DNA of 44,187 nucleotides from Kineococcus vitellinus (GCF_009906315.1 NZ_JAAALL010000002.1:1-44187); one strand, 5' to 3'; positions 7,088 through 17,169 are shown, counted from the stretch's first letter. The notes: generated by a model from the letters alone, not told the origin. A program made the numbers and translations.

Positions 7088-9615
7088 GCGGCGTGCGCTA
7101 CCAGTGCTGCGACGAGCGCCGGCGGGCCGGGCTCGTCGCCCCCGGCGCGCCCGCCGGGATCTCCGGGATCGACTACGTCGAGGTCCGGCAGGGCAACCCG
7201 ACCTCGGTGCCGACCGAGATCGACGTCGTGCTCGTCAAGCCGCTGCCGCTGCCGCTGGCCGCCCTCACCGGAGCGGACGTGCGGATCACCGGGGGAGTCC
7301 GGTTCCCGCCGCCCCGCGTCGCACCGGTCGTCGAAGCGCTGCCCGGCGGCTCCACCGTGAGCACCTACCGCGTGCGGATCCCGGGCGGGCAGCCCACCGA
7401 CTTCTCGACCTACCGGCTGGCGATCGTCGCCGGACCGACCGGGTCGCAGCCACCGACCTTCCTCGACCCGCGCCTGAGCGCCATCGACCTCAGCTTCAAG
7501 ATCGACTGCGCCACCGACGCCGACTGCGCTCCGGACCGGCGTGAGGTGCCCGGCGAGCCGGCCCCCGAGCCGGCGTTCGACCTCAGGGCCCGCGACTGGG
7601 AGACGCTGCGCCGGCTCATGCTCGACCGGATGTCCGTGCTGGTCCCCGGGTTCCGCGAGGACGACCCGGTCGACTTCACGACCACTGTGATCGAGGCGCT
7701 GGCCTACCGACTCGACCAGCAGAGCTACACCGTCGACTGGGTCGCCACCGAGGCGCTGCTCGACACCGCTCGCACCCGCACCTCGATCACCAGGCACGCC
7801 CGGCTCGTCGACTACCCCGTCAGCGAGGGGGCCAGTGCCCGCGCCGTGGTCTCCCTCGTGCACCGCCCCGCCACCCCTGCGGGCGACGGCGCGCTGCTCC
7901 GTGCCGGGACGCCGGTGCTGCCCCGGACCGAGGGGCTGCCCGCGGTGGTCCCCGCGTCGGCGTACCCCGCCCTGCTCCACCCGGGCGCCGTGGTCTTCGA
8001 GACGAGGACGCCGGTGCGCGTGTGGCAGTGGCGCAACGCGATCGCGGTGCACACCTGGACGGACGACCTGTGCCGCCTGGCGGCGGGATCGACCTCCGTG
8101 ACCCTGGTCGACGTCGGTTCCGGCGGCGGGGGCGTGCTCGTCCCCGGCGACCTCCTGCTGCTCGCGCAGACCGCCGCCCCGGACACCGGTGAGGCGCAGG
8201 ACGCCGACCCCGCCCTGCGCCACGTCGTCCGGCTCACACGGGTGACGCCCACCGCCGACGTGCTGGCCCCCGGGCTGCAGCTCGTCGACGTCGAGTGGGA
8301 CACCGCCGACGCGCTGCCGTTCGACCTCCCCGTCACCGCCGAGGTGGAGCAGCCGGCCGGTCCATCGACGCGCGTCGTGTGCGCCGGGGCGAGCGCCAAC
8401 CTGGTGCTCGCCGACCACGGCGCCAGCCTGCCGCCGGCCGACCACCTGGGCCTGCCACCGTCCATCGTGGCGTCCCTCGCCCCCCGGCTGGAGCCGGTGG
8501 CCGCGGAGGCGGGCGTTCCCTGGCGACCGCGGGTGGTCGCAGGACTCGGACCGCTGTCGCGGACGGCGCCGCTGCCGTCGGGGGCGCCGGGGGAGGTCGG
8601 CGCCGGTGCGCTGCTGACCGTCGACCCCGCGCAGTGCCTGCCGGAGGTCGCCCTCGAGGACGCCTTCGCGACCTGGACCGTCCGTCGGGACCTGCTGAGC
8701 AGCGGGCGGTTCTCCCGCGACCTCGTCGTGGAGACCACGCCCGGTGGCGACCCCGCGCTGCGCTTCGGCGGGGGCCACGGCGCGGGCGCTGACAGCGGTG
8801 GTCTCGCGCCCGGGGTCGGCGAGCAGCTCACGGTCCGTGGCCGGTTCGGCTCGGGCACGGTGGGCAACCTCGGACCGGACGCGCTGGGCCACGTCGTGGT
8901 GCCCGACGCCGACGCCGACCTCGGCCTCGCCTCGGTCACCAACCCGTTGCCCGGGTCCGGGGGACGGGCGGCGGAGGAGGTGGCGGCGATCAAGGTCGCC
9001 GCGCCCCAGGGGTTCCGGCGCCAGCAGCGGGCGGTCACGGCCGCCGACTACGCCGACGCGGCGCGCCGGTTCGCCGGTGTGGCCAACGCCGTGGCGGTCG
9101 CCCGCTGGACGGGAGCCTGGCAGACCGTCGTCGTCCACGTCGACCGGGTCGGCGGCGCAGCGGTCGACCGGTGGTTCCGCGACGCGCTGCTGACCCACCT
9201 GGAACGCTTCCGGCTCGCGGGGTTCGACGTCGCCGTGCGGGGCGCGCGACCGGTGCCGCTGGACGTCTCCCTCAGCGTCTGCGCGCAGCCGCGCGAGCTG
9301 CGCAGCGAGGTGGGCCGCCGCGTCCGGGCGGCGCTGTCCCCGTTCGGCTCCGCCGGCCGGCCCGGGTTCTTCCACCCCGACCGCTTCACGTTCGGCACAC
9401 CCCTGTTCCTCTCCGCGCTCGTGGCCGCCGTGATGGCGGTCCCCGGTGTCCAGAGCGTGACTCCGCTGGTGTTCCAACGGTTCGCGCGCGTCGACCGAGA
9501 CGAGCTGGGGCGGGGGGTGATCCGTCCGGCGGACGCCGAGGTGCTCGAGCTGCGGGACGATCCGAGCTTCCCCGAACGCGGGCGGCTCACGATCACGACG
9601 GGAGGCGGGCGATGA
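7084..9615 (+). CDS. Putative baseplate assembly protein (baseplate J-like, first copy)
   Basis: 843 residues, ATGA-coupled to gp25. The N-terminal about 150 residues form a beta-sandwich-like domain with a YQCCDERRR start. Residues about 178-250 (RDWETLRRLMLDRM, PVDFTTTVIEALAYRLDQQS, TSITRHARLVDY) are the conserved wedge part of eCIS baseplate-J proteins. FRRQQRAVTAADYADAARRF (about 641-660) begins the C-terminal gpJ/gp6-like part. Two consecutive J-type proteins are usual for eCIS wedges, where they form heterodimers. About twice the length of phage P2 gpJ. Confidence 0.9.
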   Translation: MSGVRYQCCDERRRAGLVAPGAPAGISGIDYVEVRQGNPTSVPTEIDVVLVKPLPLPLAALTGADVRITGGVRFPPPRVAPVVEALPGGSTVSTYRVRIPGGQPTDFSTYRLAIVAGPTGSQPPTFLDPRLSAIDLSFKIDCATDADCAPDRREVPGEPAPEPAFDLRARDWETLRRLMLDRMSVLVPGFREDDPVDFTTTVIEALAYRLDQQSYTVDWVATEALLDTARTRTSITRHARLVDYPVSEGASARAVVSLVHRPATPAGDGALLRAGTPVLPRTEGLPAVVPASAYPALLHPGAVVFETRTPVRVWQWRNAIAVHTWTDDLCRLAAGSTSVTLVDVGSGGGGVLVPGDLLLLAQTAAPDTGEAQDADPALRHVVRLTRVTPTADVLAPGLQLVDVEWDTADALPFDLPVTAEVEQPAGPSTRVVCAGASANLVLADHGASLPPADHLGLPPSIVASLAPRLEPVAAEAGVPWRPRVVAGLGPLSRTAPLPSGAPGEVGAGALLTVDPAQCLPEVALEDAFATWTVRRDLLSSGRFSRDLVVETTPGGDPALRFGGGHGAGADSGGLAPGVGEQLTVRGRFGSGTVGNLGPDALGHVVVPDADADLGLASVTNPLPGSGGRAAEEVAAIKVAAPQGFRRQQRAVTAADYADAARRFAGVANAVAVARWTGAWQTVVVHVDRVGGAAVDRWFRDALLTHLERFRLAGFDVAVRGARPVPLDVSLSVCAQPRELRSEVGRRVRAALSPFGSAGRPGFFHPDRFTFGTPLFLSALVAAVMAVPGVQSVTPLVFQRFARVDRDELGRGVIRPADAEVLELRDDPSFPERGRLTITTGGGR

Positions 9616-12197
9616 GCACCGGGTGCGGGTGCGGCTGCGGGACGGGGGCGTGCGGGGCGCGGCTCGACGCCGGGTCGGCCGCGGCCGCGCGCCCACCGGG
9701 GGATCCCCTCTCGATGTCCCACGGGGCGATCCTCGAGCGGATGCTCGACCGGGTGGCCCGCGCCGGCACCGCCGACGCGCGGCCGCTCTCCGGGCTGGGC
9801 ACCCGGTCACCGGAGGACCCGGCGATCGCTCTGCTCTCGGCCGCCGCGGGGGCTGCCCACGTCCTGGCGTGGAACGTGCACCGGTCCTTCAGCGACTCCA
9901 CCCTGGCAGGGACCCGCGACCGGGCCGCCCTGGTGTCCCTCACCGGACTGCTCGGGCACGTCCCGCGGCCGGCCCTCTCGGCGACCACCGTGCTCGCGTT
10001 CACGCTGTTCACGCCCGAGGACTTCCCGGGCTCACCCCCCGCCGTCACCGTTCCGCAGGGCACCCGGATCGCATCGGTGCCCGGACAGGGCGAGCTCCCC
10101 GTCACCTTCGAGACCGACCGCGAGCTGCTGGCCCGCAGCGACTGCAACGCCCTGACGCCGGTCCGCGGGCCCGCGCCGGTGACCGTCACCGCGTCCACGG
10201 ACCGGGTCGTCCTCGCCGGCTCGGCCTCCGACGTCCGCGTCGGCGACCGGGTGCTGGTGCGCGCCGGCCGGGCGGGCACCGAGGTCACGTGGATCCACGC
10301 CCGGGTGAGCGGCGTGGAGCCGGACGTCCTCGCGCAGCCGCCGACCACGACCCTGCTCCTGGCGGGGCAGCGGGCGGTCGGCGTCGAGGCCGCCGTCACC
10401 GGCGACGACGGCACGGTCATCGTCCTCGGCACGCACGCCCGCCCGTTCGGGGCGGCGGCCCCCGACTTCAGGCTGATGCCGGCGGCGCTCGCCCCCCTCG
10501 GCGACGGGGCCACCCCGCCGCAGTGGACGGCCTTCACGGTGGGCACGCTGTCCGGGACCGGCCCGGCGGGGGTGTGGACGGTCCACCTGGACGGCGTCCA
10601 GCCGCAGGCCGCCGCCGGCAAGGTGGTGGTGCTGGAGGGCGGGGAGAGCGGCACCGCGCTCGCGGTCGAACGGATCGGATCGGCGCGGGAGACCACCCGG
10701 TCGGACTTCACGATCTCCGCGGCCTGCACCGTCCTCACGCTCCCTGCGACCGGTGCGACGGCGTTCGACGCCGCCGTCCGCGCGACCACCGTGCACCTGG
10801 AGACGGCGCGCTGCGCACTGGTGGTCCCGCTCGCCGATCCGGACCTCCCGCTCACGGACACCACGGGCACGGTCCTGCAGCACCCCGGTCTGGCCGGGCA
10901 GAACCGCGCCGACCGGCTGTGGGTCCACGGCGACGTCCCGCTCGAGCCGGGCCGCCGCGTCGTCCTGGTCGGGCGCACCGGCGAGGGCACCGAGGCGGTG
11001 GAGGTCGCCACCGTGGTCCGCACGTCCGCCGCGGTGGCCACCACCGGTTCCCCGCTGCCCACCGGTGGGGCGACCCTCGTGGTGCTGGAGGAGGAGCTGA
11101 CCCACCGGTGGCGCGCGTCGAGCCTGGCGATCCTCGCCAACGCCGTCCCGGCCTCGCACGGTCAGAGCCCGTTCGGGGGACCGGAGCCGGTCGGCTCCGG
11201 GGACCCGGCCCAGCGGTTCCAACGGTTCCCGGTCGCGCGGTCCTGGCTGGCGCACGTCCCGGCGCCCGGCTCCCCGGGCTACACCCCGGCGATCGACGTC
11301 CGGGTCGACGGCCGACGGTACGACCTGGTCACGAGCCTGCTGGACGAGGGGCCCGAGAGCCGCGCCTTCCGCGTCGTCGAGCGTCGCGACGGCGGCAGCG
11401 ACGTCCAGGTCGCCGGGCGGCTGCCCAGCGGCACGGGCAACGTCACCGCCCTGTACCGGACCGGTGGCGGTGCGGCCGGCAACCTCGCACCCGACCGCCT
11501 CAGCCAGCCCATGGCCCCCGTCCCGGGGATCAGGTCCGTGATGAACCCCGTCCCGGCGGACGGGGGCAGCGACCCCGAGACCCTCGCTGCGATCCGCTCC
11601 GCCGCCCCCAGGGCCATCCGCACCCTGGGCCGCGCGGTGTCCCTCGAGGACTTCCAGTCGTTCGCCGAGCAGCACCCCGGCGTCGGGAAAGCCCGCGCCG
11701 ACGAGCTGCGGACCGGGACGCGGCGGATCGTGTGCCTCACGATCGCCACGAGCACCCTGGCGCCCCCGGTCGCCGGCTCCGCGCTCGCGCGCGGCTTGCG
11801 CGATGCCGTCCTGGCCGCGGCCGCCCCCGGAACGCACGTGCGCGTCGAGGGCTTCGAGGACCTGCCGGTGTCCGTCGTCGTAGCGCTGCTCGCCGACCCG
11901 GCCGTCCGACGGGGAGAGGTCGAGGACGCCGTCCGAGCCGCGCTCGCACACCGGTTCGGACGAGCGGCCGTGGAGTTCGGCCGCGCGATCCACCGGTCGG
12001 AGGTGCTCGCGACGGTGCACGGCGCACCCGGGGTCGTGGCCGCCCGGGTGACGGGTCTGTCGGCACCTGGCGTCGTCGAGGACGCCGAGGGGCGCCTGCT
12101 GAGCCGGGGTCCGCGCCTGGCCGGCGGCGTCTTCGAGCCCGCCGGCCTGCTGTCGGTGCCGGGTTCCGCCGTGAGCTTCACGGAGACGACCTCGTGA
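9612..12197 (+). CDS. Putative baseplate assembly protein (baseplate J-like, second copy)
   Basis: 861 residues. The ATG at 9612 is chosen because it overlaps the preceding stop (ATGA), as throughout the operon, although the frame is open further upstream. It shows the wedge motifs ILERMLDRVAR, SPEDPAIALLSAAAGAAHVL and TRDRAALVSLTGLLGHVPRP near the N-terminus, and IRTLGRAVSLEDFQSFAEQH (about 667-686) matching the C-terminal baseplate-J part. The extreme N-terminus has four cysteines within residues 5-14 in a Gly-Cys alternation, which is unusual and could bind metal. The partner of the first J protein in the wedge. Confidence 0.88.
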   Translation: MSTGCGCGCGTGACGARLDAGSAAAARPPGDPLSMSHGAILERMLDRVARAGTADARPLSGLGTRSPEDPAIALLSAAAGAAHVLAWNVHRSFSDSTLAGTRDRAALVSLTGLLGHVPRPALSATTVLAFTLFTPEDFPGSPPAVTVPQGTRIASVPGQGELPVTFETDRELLARSDCNALTPVRGPAPVTVTASTDRVVLAGSASDVRVGDRVLVRAGRAGTEVTWIHARVSGVEPDVLAQPPTTTLLLAGQRAVGVEAAVTGDDGTVIVLGTHARPFGAAAPDFRLMPAALAPLGDGATPPQWTAFTVGTLSGTGPAGVWTVHLDGVQPQAAAGKVVVLEGGESGTALAVERIGSARETTRSDFTISAACTVLTLPATGATAFDAAVRATTVHLETARCALVVPLADPDLPLTDTTGTVLQHPGLAGQNRADRLWVHGDVPLEPGRRVVLVGRTGEGTEAVEVATVVRTSAAVATTGSPLPTGGATLVVLEEELTHRWRASSLAILANAVPASHGQSPFGGPEPVGSGDPAQRFQRFPVARSWLAHVPAPGSPGYTPAIDVRVDGRRYDLVTSLLDEGPESRAFRVVERRDGGSDVQVAGRLPSGTGNVTALYRTGGGAAGNLAPDRLSQPMAPVPGIRSVMNPVPADGGSDPETLAAIRSAAPRAIRTLGRAVSLEDFQSFAEQHPGVGKARADELRTGTRRIVCLTIATSTLAPPVAGSALARGLRDAVLAAAAPGTHVRVEGFEDLPVSVVVALLADPAVRRGEVEDAVRAALAHRFGRAAVEFGRAIHRSEVLATVHGAPGVVAARVTGLSAPGVVEDAEGRLLSRGPRLAGGVFEPAGLLSVPGSAVSFTETTS

Positions 12198-14659
12198 GCG
12201 CGCTCGAGGCCTCGACCGTCCCGCAGGCGCGGGTCGAGGCCGTGGCCACCGCGCTCCTCGAGCTGCTCCCCGCGCACGTGCGGGCGACCGACCTCGCGGC
12301 GGGCGGCGCGCTGCACGCCCTGGTGGAGGTCCTCGCCGGGGCGCTCGCCGAGGTGGACGCGCACACCCAGGCGTTCTACGACGCGGTGTTCGTCGAGACC
12401 GCCGGTGGGGCCGGGCTGGAGGCGATCGCCCGGCTCGTGGGCGCAGCGCCCCTGCGGCCGGCCCCCGCAGCCCCGGTCGGCTGGCAGCGCCCGTACGTGG
12501 CCAACACGGTGCGCTACCGGCGCGGCAAGGGCACCGCGCGCGTCATCGAGGCGCTCGCCGGTGACGTCACCGGCCTGCCCGCCGTGGCGGTCGAGCACTA
12601 CCAGCGGCTGGCCCGCACCTCGCACCTGCTGGACGTGCGCCCCCAGCGGCCCGGCACCGCGCTGCTCGTGCCAGGGGAGACGGCGATGCGCGCAGGCAGC
12701 GCGTTCGACGTCCTGCCCCGGCTGCTCGACGTCCGCCCCGTCGCAGCGGTGCGCCGAGGACGCCCCGCGGGCCGTCACGGCATCCAGGCCGTCGGCGTCC
12801 ACGTGCTGCGCCCGGTCGCCCTGCACCACCCGGCTCCCACGGTGCCCGACCCGGTGCCGGCTGCGGCCCTGTCCGGGGTACCGACCGCCCGGCCGTGGAC
12901 CGTCGGCGGGACCGCCTTCCCCGGGTACTTCCAGCTCGCCGCGCAGCCGGGCGCCGTCCTGCGGATGTTCGCGCCGGACCGTCGATCCGACGCCGCGGGC
13001 CGACGGCTCGGGTGGGTGGACCTGCCGGACCGGCTGGCCCGCCTCCCGCTGCACCGGGAGACCGACGAGCTGCGCCGCGCCGACCTGGAGGAGCGCCCGC
13101 CCCGGCTGGGTGAGCGCCCGTGGTTCGACGCCGCCGGCCAGCCGTTCACCGTGTTCGTGCGGCGGGACGGCCAGAGCGCGTTCACGCGCGTGCCGGCCCG
13201 GGAGGTGCGGATCGTCGACCTGGAGGCGCCGCCGTCCCCGCCCGGTGCGCGTCCGGCGGCCGACGTCACCTGCACCTGGTACGAGCCCGGGGCGACACGA
13301 CGCACCGAGACCCACCCGATCACGGTCGCCGTGGACCCGGTCACCGGACGCCTCCTCACACCTGCACCGCAGCCGGGGGTCGCCGAGGTCGTGGAGGTCC
13401 GCGTCGCGCACGCCACCGGCCGGGGTCGGGCGATCGGCGCCGGCCCGCAGGACCGCAACGACGACGTGCACACCTTCGAGGTCCGGGACAGCGGAGGAGC
13501 CCGGGACCTGGTGTGGGTGGTCGACGCCACCGCCGCGGCAGGAGGGTCGGCCGGCTCAGGGGCCGGGCGGGTGGTGACCTCGCTGGCCGCGGCGCTCACC
13601 GAGGTCGCTGCGCAGGCCGCCGGCCGGCGCGCGCTCATCCTGCTCACGCGCTGCGACCGGGAGGGAGCCGGAGTCCCGGGAGGCACGATCGACGTCACCG
13701 TCCCCCCCGAGTCCGACCTGCACCTGGTCGCGGCGCAGTGGCGTCCGCCCCGCGTGCTGCCCGGGGCTCCCGGCGACCCCGCCCTGCGCGGGTTCGTGGT
13801 GCGTCGCGAGCGCCGGTTCACCCTCGACGCGCCCGTGCGCGTCGTCCGCGGCGCCGGCGCCGCCGGGCTGCGTCCCGGACGGCTCGCCCTCGACGGCGTG
13901 GAGCTGACCGAGGGGATCGCGGTGGGCAGCGAGTCGGTCGCCGAGCTCGAGCTGCGACACGTCACGGTGCGCGCCCCGGGCGCCGTCGCCCTGACCATCA
14001 CGGGTCCGGCCACCGGCGTCCGTCTCGTGGTCGACAGCGCGGTCCTCGGGCCGGTCGCGACCTCGGGCCCGGCCGTCACCGGGAACTTGAGCGTGAGCGA
14101 CAGCGTGGTGACCACGGACGGCGCGTCGGCGCCCGCGCTGGCGGTGGCCGACCTCGACGTGGCCCTGTGCGACGTCACGGTGCTCGGCACCGCGTCGGCC
14201 CGGTCGTTGACGGCGACCAGCACCGTGTTCGCCGAGCCCGTGGTGGTCACCCGGCGGCAGACGGGCTGCGTGCGCTACAGCTACGTCCCGGACGGCTCGG
14301 CCACCCCGCGCACGTTCCGCTGCCAGCCGGCGCTCGCCCTGGCGGCGGCGTCCGCGGGCACGGACTCGCCGCTGCCCGACAGCGAGGCCCGACTGGTCCG
14401 GCTCTCGGTGACTCCGGTGTTCATGGACGCCTCCGCCGACGAGCCGACCTTCGCCGTGCTGCACCCCCTGTGCCCGGACGCGATCCGGTCGGGCGGCCAG
14501 GACGACGGCGAGATGGGCGCCTTCGCCCGCGCGGCGTTCGGCATCGCGCTCGACAACCTCGGCTCGCTCTTCCCCGAGCACCTTCCCCTCGCCCTGCAGG
14601 CGCGCGTCGTCGACGACACGCGGTCCGGGGCCGTCGCCTCCCGGAGGAACCGGCCATGA
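12194..14659 (+). CDS. Phage tail protein I-like wedge protein with beta-helical C-terminus
   Basis: 821 residues from GTG 12194 (GTGA overlap). Residues 1-130 contain LLPAHVRATD, ALHALVEVLAGALAEVDAH and VRYRRGKGTARVIEALAGDV, matching the gpI/tail-I family that completes the wedge. From about residue 480 onward come stacked short beta-strands (ELELRHVTVRAPGAVALTIT, VVDSAVLG, NLSVSDSVVT, LDVALCDVTVLG), the look of a right-handed parallel beta-helix. CVRYSYVP ... RTFRCQPAL near 695-720 precedes a C-terminal cap. In eCIS this gene often carries the fibre-attachment extension; that role here is inference. ATGA-coupled to the DUF6519 gene. Confidence 0.82.
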   Translation: MSALEASTVPQARVEAVATALLELLPAHVRATDLAAGGALHALVEVLAGALAEVDAHTQAFYDAVFVETAGGAGLEAIARLVGAAPLRPAPAAPVGWQRPYVANTVRYRRGKGTARVIEALAGDVTGLPAVAVEHYQRLARTSHLLDVRPQRPGTALLVPGETAMRAGSAFDVLPRLLDVRPVAAVRRGRPAGRHGIQAVGVHVLRPVALHHPAPTVPDPVPAAALSGVPTARPWTVGGTAFPGYFQLAAQPGAVLRMFAPDRRSDAAGRRLGWVDLPDRLARLPLHRETDELRRADLEERPPRLGERPWFDAAGQPFTVFVRRDGQSAFTRVPAREVRIVDLEAPPSPPGARPAADVTCTWYEPGATRRTETHPITVAVDPVTGRLLTPAPQPGVAEVVEVRVAHATGRGRAIGAGPQDRNDDVHTFEVRDSGGARDLVWVVDATAAAGGSAGSGAGRVVTSLAAALTEVAAQAAGRRALILLTRCDREGAGVPGGTIDVTVPPESDLHLVAAQWRPPRVLPGAPGDPALRGFVVRRERRFTLDAPVRVVRGAGAAGLRPGRLALDGVELTEGIAVGSESVAELELRHVTVRAPGAVALTITGPATGVRLVVDSAVLGPVATSGPAVTGNLSVSDSVVTTDGASAPALAVADLDVALCDVTVLGTASARSLTATSTVFAEPVVVTRRQTGCVRYSYVPDGSATPRTFRCQPALALAAASAGTDSPLPDSEARLVRLSVTPVFMDASADEPTFAVLHPLCPDAIRSGGQDDGEMGAFARAAFGIALDNLGSLFPEHLPLALQARVVDDTRSGAVASRRNRP

Positions 14660-17169
14660 CGATGCGCAACGACGCCACGCGCCTGAGGGTCCGCACCACG
14701 GACCGCCGCCGGCCCCGCGCGGTGGTCGCGCGACAGGGGCAGGTGCTGCTGGACGCGGACGTCGACCAGCAGTCCGACCACCTGCTCGAGCGGGTGGACA
14801 CCGGGACGAGCGACGTGCTCGGCTCGCCGGGGCGCCTGGTCGTCCCGGCGGGATCCACGGCCTTCGTCGTGACCGCGGCCCCGTCGCCGGCCGACTGCGG
14901 CCTCGGCCCGGGCCACGGGTACCTGGACGGGTGGTTGGTCGAGAACGTCATCGACGACTGCACGCTGGCGACCCAGCCGCACCCGCGCACCGACACCACG
15001 CCCGGCCCGCCGGTGCTCCTCGCGATCAAGTGCCTCACGCGGTTGGTGGACCCGGTGGAGGAGCCGGCGCTCGCCGACCCGGCCCTGGGCGATGCCCAGG
15101 CCGCCGGACGCGCCCTGCTCGACTGGCAGGTCTTCCCGTTCGCGCCGGCGGCCGGGTGGGGTGGTCCACTCACCTGCGCCACGTCCGTCACCCACCCGGA
15201 TTGGCTCAAGCTCGTCGCCCCGTCCACGGGCACCCTGGCGGTCGTCCCGGACGCCACCCCGCCGTCCACCGACCCGTGCAGCCTCACGCCCCAGGGCGGC
15301 TACTCGCGCCCCGACAACCTGCTGTTCCGCTGCGAGGTGGACGGCGGCACCGCGCGATCGGACTACCCGGCGGCCGACGGTCCTCGCTTCGCCCTGGACG
15401 GGTTGCGCGTCAAGGTCTCCCGGCGCAACGCCTCCGTCCTCGCGCGGATCACCGGGGTGACCGGTACGGAGCTCACCGTCGAGCCACCCGCCCTGGACCC
15501 CCTGAACTGGTTCGCCCCGGGGCTGTTCGCCGAGATCGTCTCCCCGCACGACGACGTCGACCCGCGCGCTGCCAGCGCGGGCGGTCGGCTGTTCCGCGTA
15601 GCGCTCGCCGACGACACGGTCGTGACGCTCGAGGCGGCGGCCGCCAGCGCCGCGGCCGCCCTGGATCCCGACGACGGCTGGTACCTGCGCCTGTGGGACA
15701 CCCTCGCCGACGGCAGCGGGACGGGCGTCGTGTCCACCGCCGCCGACCCGGCGGTCTCCCAGCTGCTGGACCTGGGCGACGGGCTGAAGATCCGGCTGGG
15801 TGGCGGGCCGGGCGCCGTCTTCCGGCGCGGGGACTACTGGACGTTCGCAGCCCGGGCCGACGGCAGCGTGGACTGGCCCGCCGGCAACCCGTTCGAGCCG
15901 CCTCACGGCCCGTCGGTCCGCTACGCGCCGCTGCTCGCCCTCGACCCGGCCGGCGACCCCGCCGGCGAGGACTGCCGCATCCAGACCGGCACGCTGACCG
16001 ACCGGGTGCTGCTCTACCGCGGCGGAGACGGGCAGACCGTCCCGCTGGAAGGCGGGGGCGACGTTCCGCTGCCCAGCAGCCTGCGGGTGGCGGTCGTGCG
16101 CGGGCGCACGCCGGTCGCCGGCGCGACGGTGGAGTGGAGCGTGCCCGCCACCCCGACGGGGAGCCCCGCGACGGTGGTGGACGGCACGGGGATCAGCGGT
16201 GCCACCTCCCGGGCGGTGGTGACGGACGCGAACGGCCTGTGCGAGGTGCAGTGGTCGATCTCCGCCGCAGCACCGGAGGCGACCCACCGCATCCAGGCCC
16301 GGGTGCCCGGGACCGGTGGAGCGGACGAGAGCCCGCCGGTGGTCTTCACCGCCGGGTTCCGGACCGCAGCGCTGACGAGCTACCAGTCCGGCGCGTGCCC
16401 ACTGCTCATGGGGTCGAGCACCGTGCAGGAGGCGCTGGACACCCTGTGCGCGAACATCGGCGAGCCTGCCGAAGCCGAGACGCTGCGGCTGTCCACCCTC
16501 CGGCTGCGAGGCGACAAGACCGGGATCACCGACCTGCTGCGCGAGGAGCTCCTGCTCAACGGGCTCGAGGTCCCCCACCACGCGTTCAACGAGGGGGTCG
16601 GTATCGGGATCACCGACGCCGTCCTGGAGTGCAGGCCGCAGCCGTTCGACCCGATCGTCGAGGTCGTCGTCGACCTGCCCTACCCGACCACCGACTACGA
16701 CAAGCTGTACTGGGCGCGCGCATCGCGCGACCGCGGCCAGCGAGACGAGGGGATCTCGGGTCCGTTCGGCTTCCGGTCCGTCCGGCTGGACGGGAACCTG
16801 GAGGTGCGTCGGGACGACGCCGGCGACGGCTTCGAGCCCGGGCTGGTCTGGCTGCCGTCGGAGCAGGCTCGGACGTTCCTCGACACGGTCCCCTTCCACC
16901 TGTTCGGGTACGCCCCGCTCGTCGACGGCGAGCTGGAGGAGGCCGGCTGGAAGCTGGACCAGCGCGCCGAGCGCATCCTGTGCCGGCTCCGGGTCCGATC
17001 GGCTCACGTGTGGGGGACCGGGCCGAAGAGCGGTGAGCGGGCGTACCTCGACGCCGAGCACCTGGGCGCCTCGGAGGGGGCGACGGGCCGTGAGCTGCTG
17101 GTCGGGGAGCGCGACCCGCAACGAGCCGCGGACCTCGACTTCTTCTTCTACCTCGTCGTGGACGGGTGA
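14656..17169 (+). CDS. DUF6519 baseplate-associated protein with Ig-like segment
   Basis: 837 residues, ATG 14656 with a GGAGGA site 6 nt upstream. The N-terminus (LRVRTTDRRRPRAVVARQGQ then VLLDADVDQQSDH) matches DUF6519 ('...v..qqGRv.lDADwNEq'), a family found at the ends of eCIS and phage-tail loci. Residues about 465-575 look like an Ig-like/Big-type beta-sandwich (SLRVAVVRGRTPVAGATVEW, TDANGLCEVQWS, ATHRIQARVPG). This is followed by a conserved linker with QSGACPLLMGSSTVQEALDT (about 577-596) and a C-terminal globular part. An Ig-like adhesion module on the outer baseplate suggests target contact; this is inference. Last gene of the injection-system operon visible here. Confidence 0.82.
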   Translation: MTMRNDATRLRVRTTDRRRPRAVVARQGQVLLDADVDQQSDHLLERVDTGTSDVLGSPGRLVVPAGSTAFVVTAAPSPADCGLGPGHGYLDGWLVENVIDDCTLATQPHPRTDTTPGPPVLLAIKCLTRLVDPVEEPALADPALGDAQAAGRALLDWQVFPFAPAAGWGGPLTCATSVTHPDWLKLVAPSTGTLAVVPDATPPSTDPCSLTPQGGYSRPDNLLFRCEVDGGTARSDYPAADGPRFALDGLRVKVSRRNASVLARITGVTGTELTVEPPALDPLNWFAPGLFAEIVSPHDDVDPRAASAGGRLFRVALADDTVVTLEAAAASAAAALDPDDGWYLRLWDTLADGSGTGVVSTAADPAVSQLLDLGDGLKIRLGGGPGAVFRRGDYWTFAARADGSVDWPAGNPFEPPHGPSVRYAPLLALDPAGDPAGEDCRIQTGTLTDRVLLYRGGDGQTVPLEGGGDVPLPSSLRVAVVRGRTPVAGATVEWSVPATPTGSPATVVDGTGISGATSRAVVTDANGLCEVQWSISAAAPEATHRIQARVPGTGGADESPPVVFTAGFRTAALTSYQSGACPLLMGSSTVQEALDTLCANIGEPAEAETLRLSTLRLRGDKTGITDLLREELLLNGLEVPHHAFNEGVGIGITDAVLECRPQPFDPIVEVVVDLPYPTTDYDKLYWARASRDRGQRDEGISGPFGFRSVRLDGNLEVRRDDAGDGFEPGLVWLPSEQARTFLDTVPFHLFGYAPLVDGELEEAGWKLDQRAERILCRLRVRSAHVWGTGPKSGERAYLDAEHLGASEGATGRELLVGERDPQRAADLDFFFYLVVDG

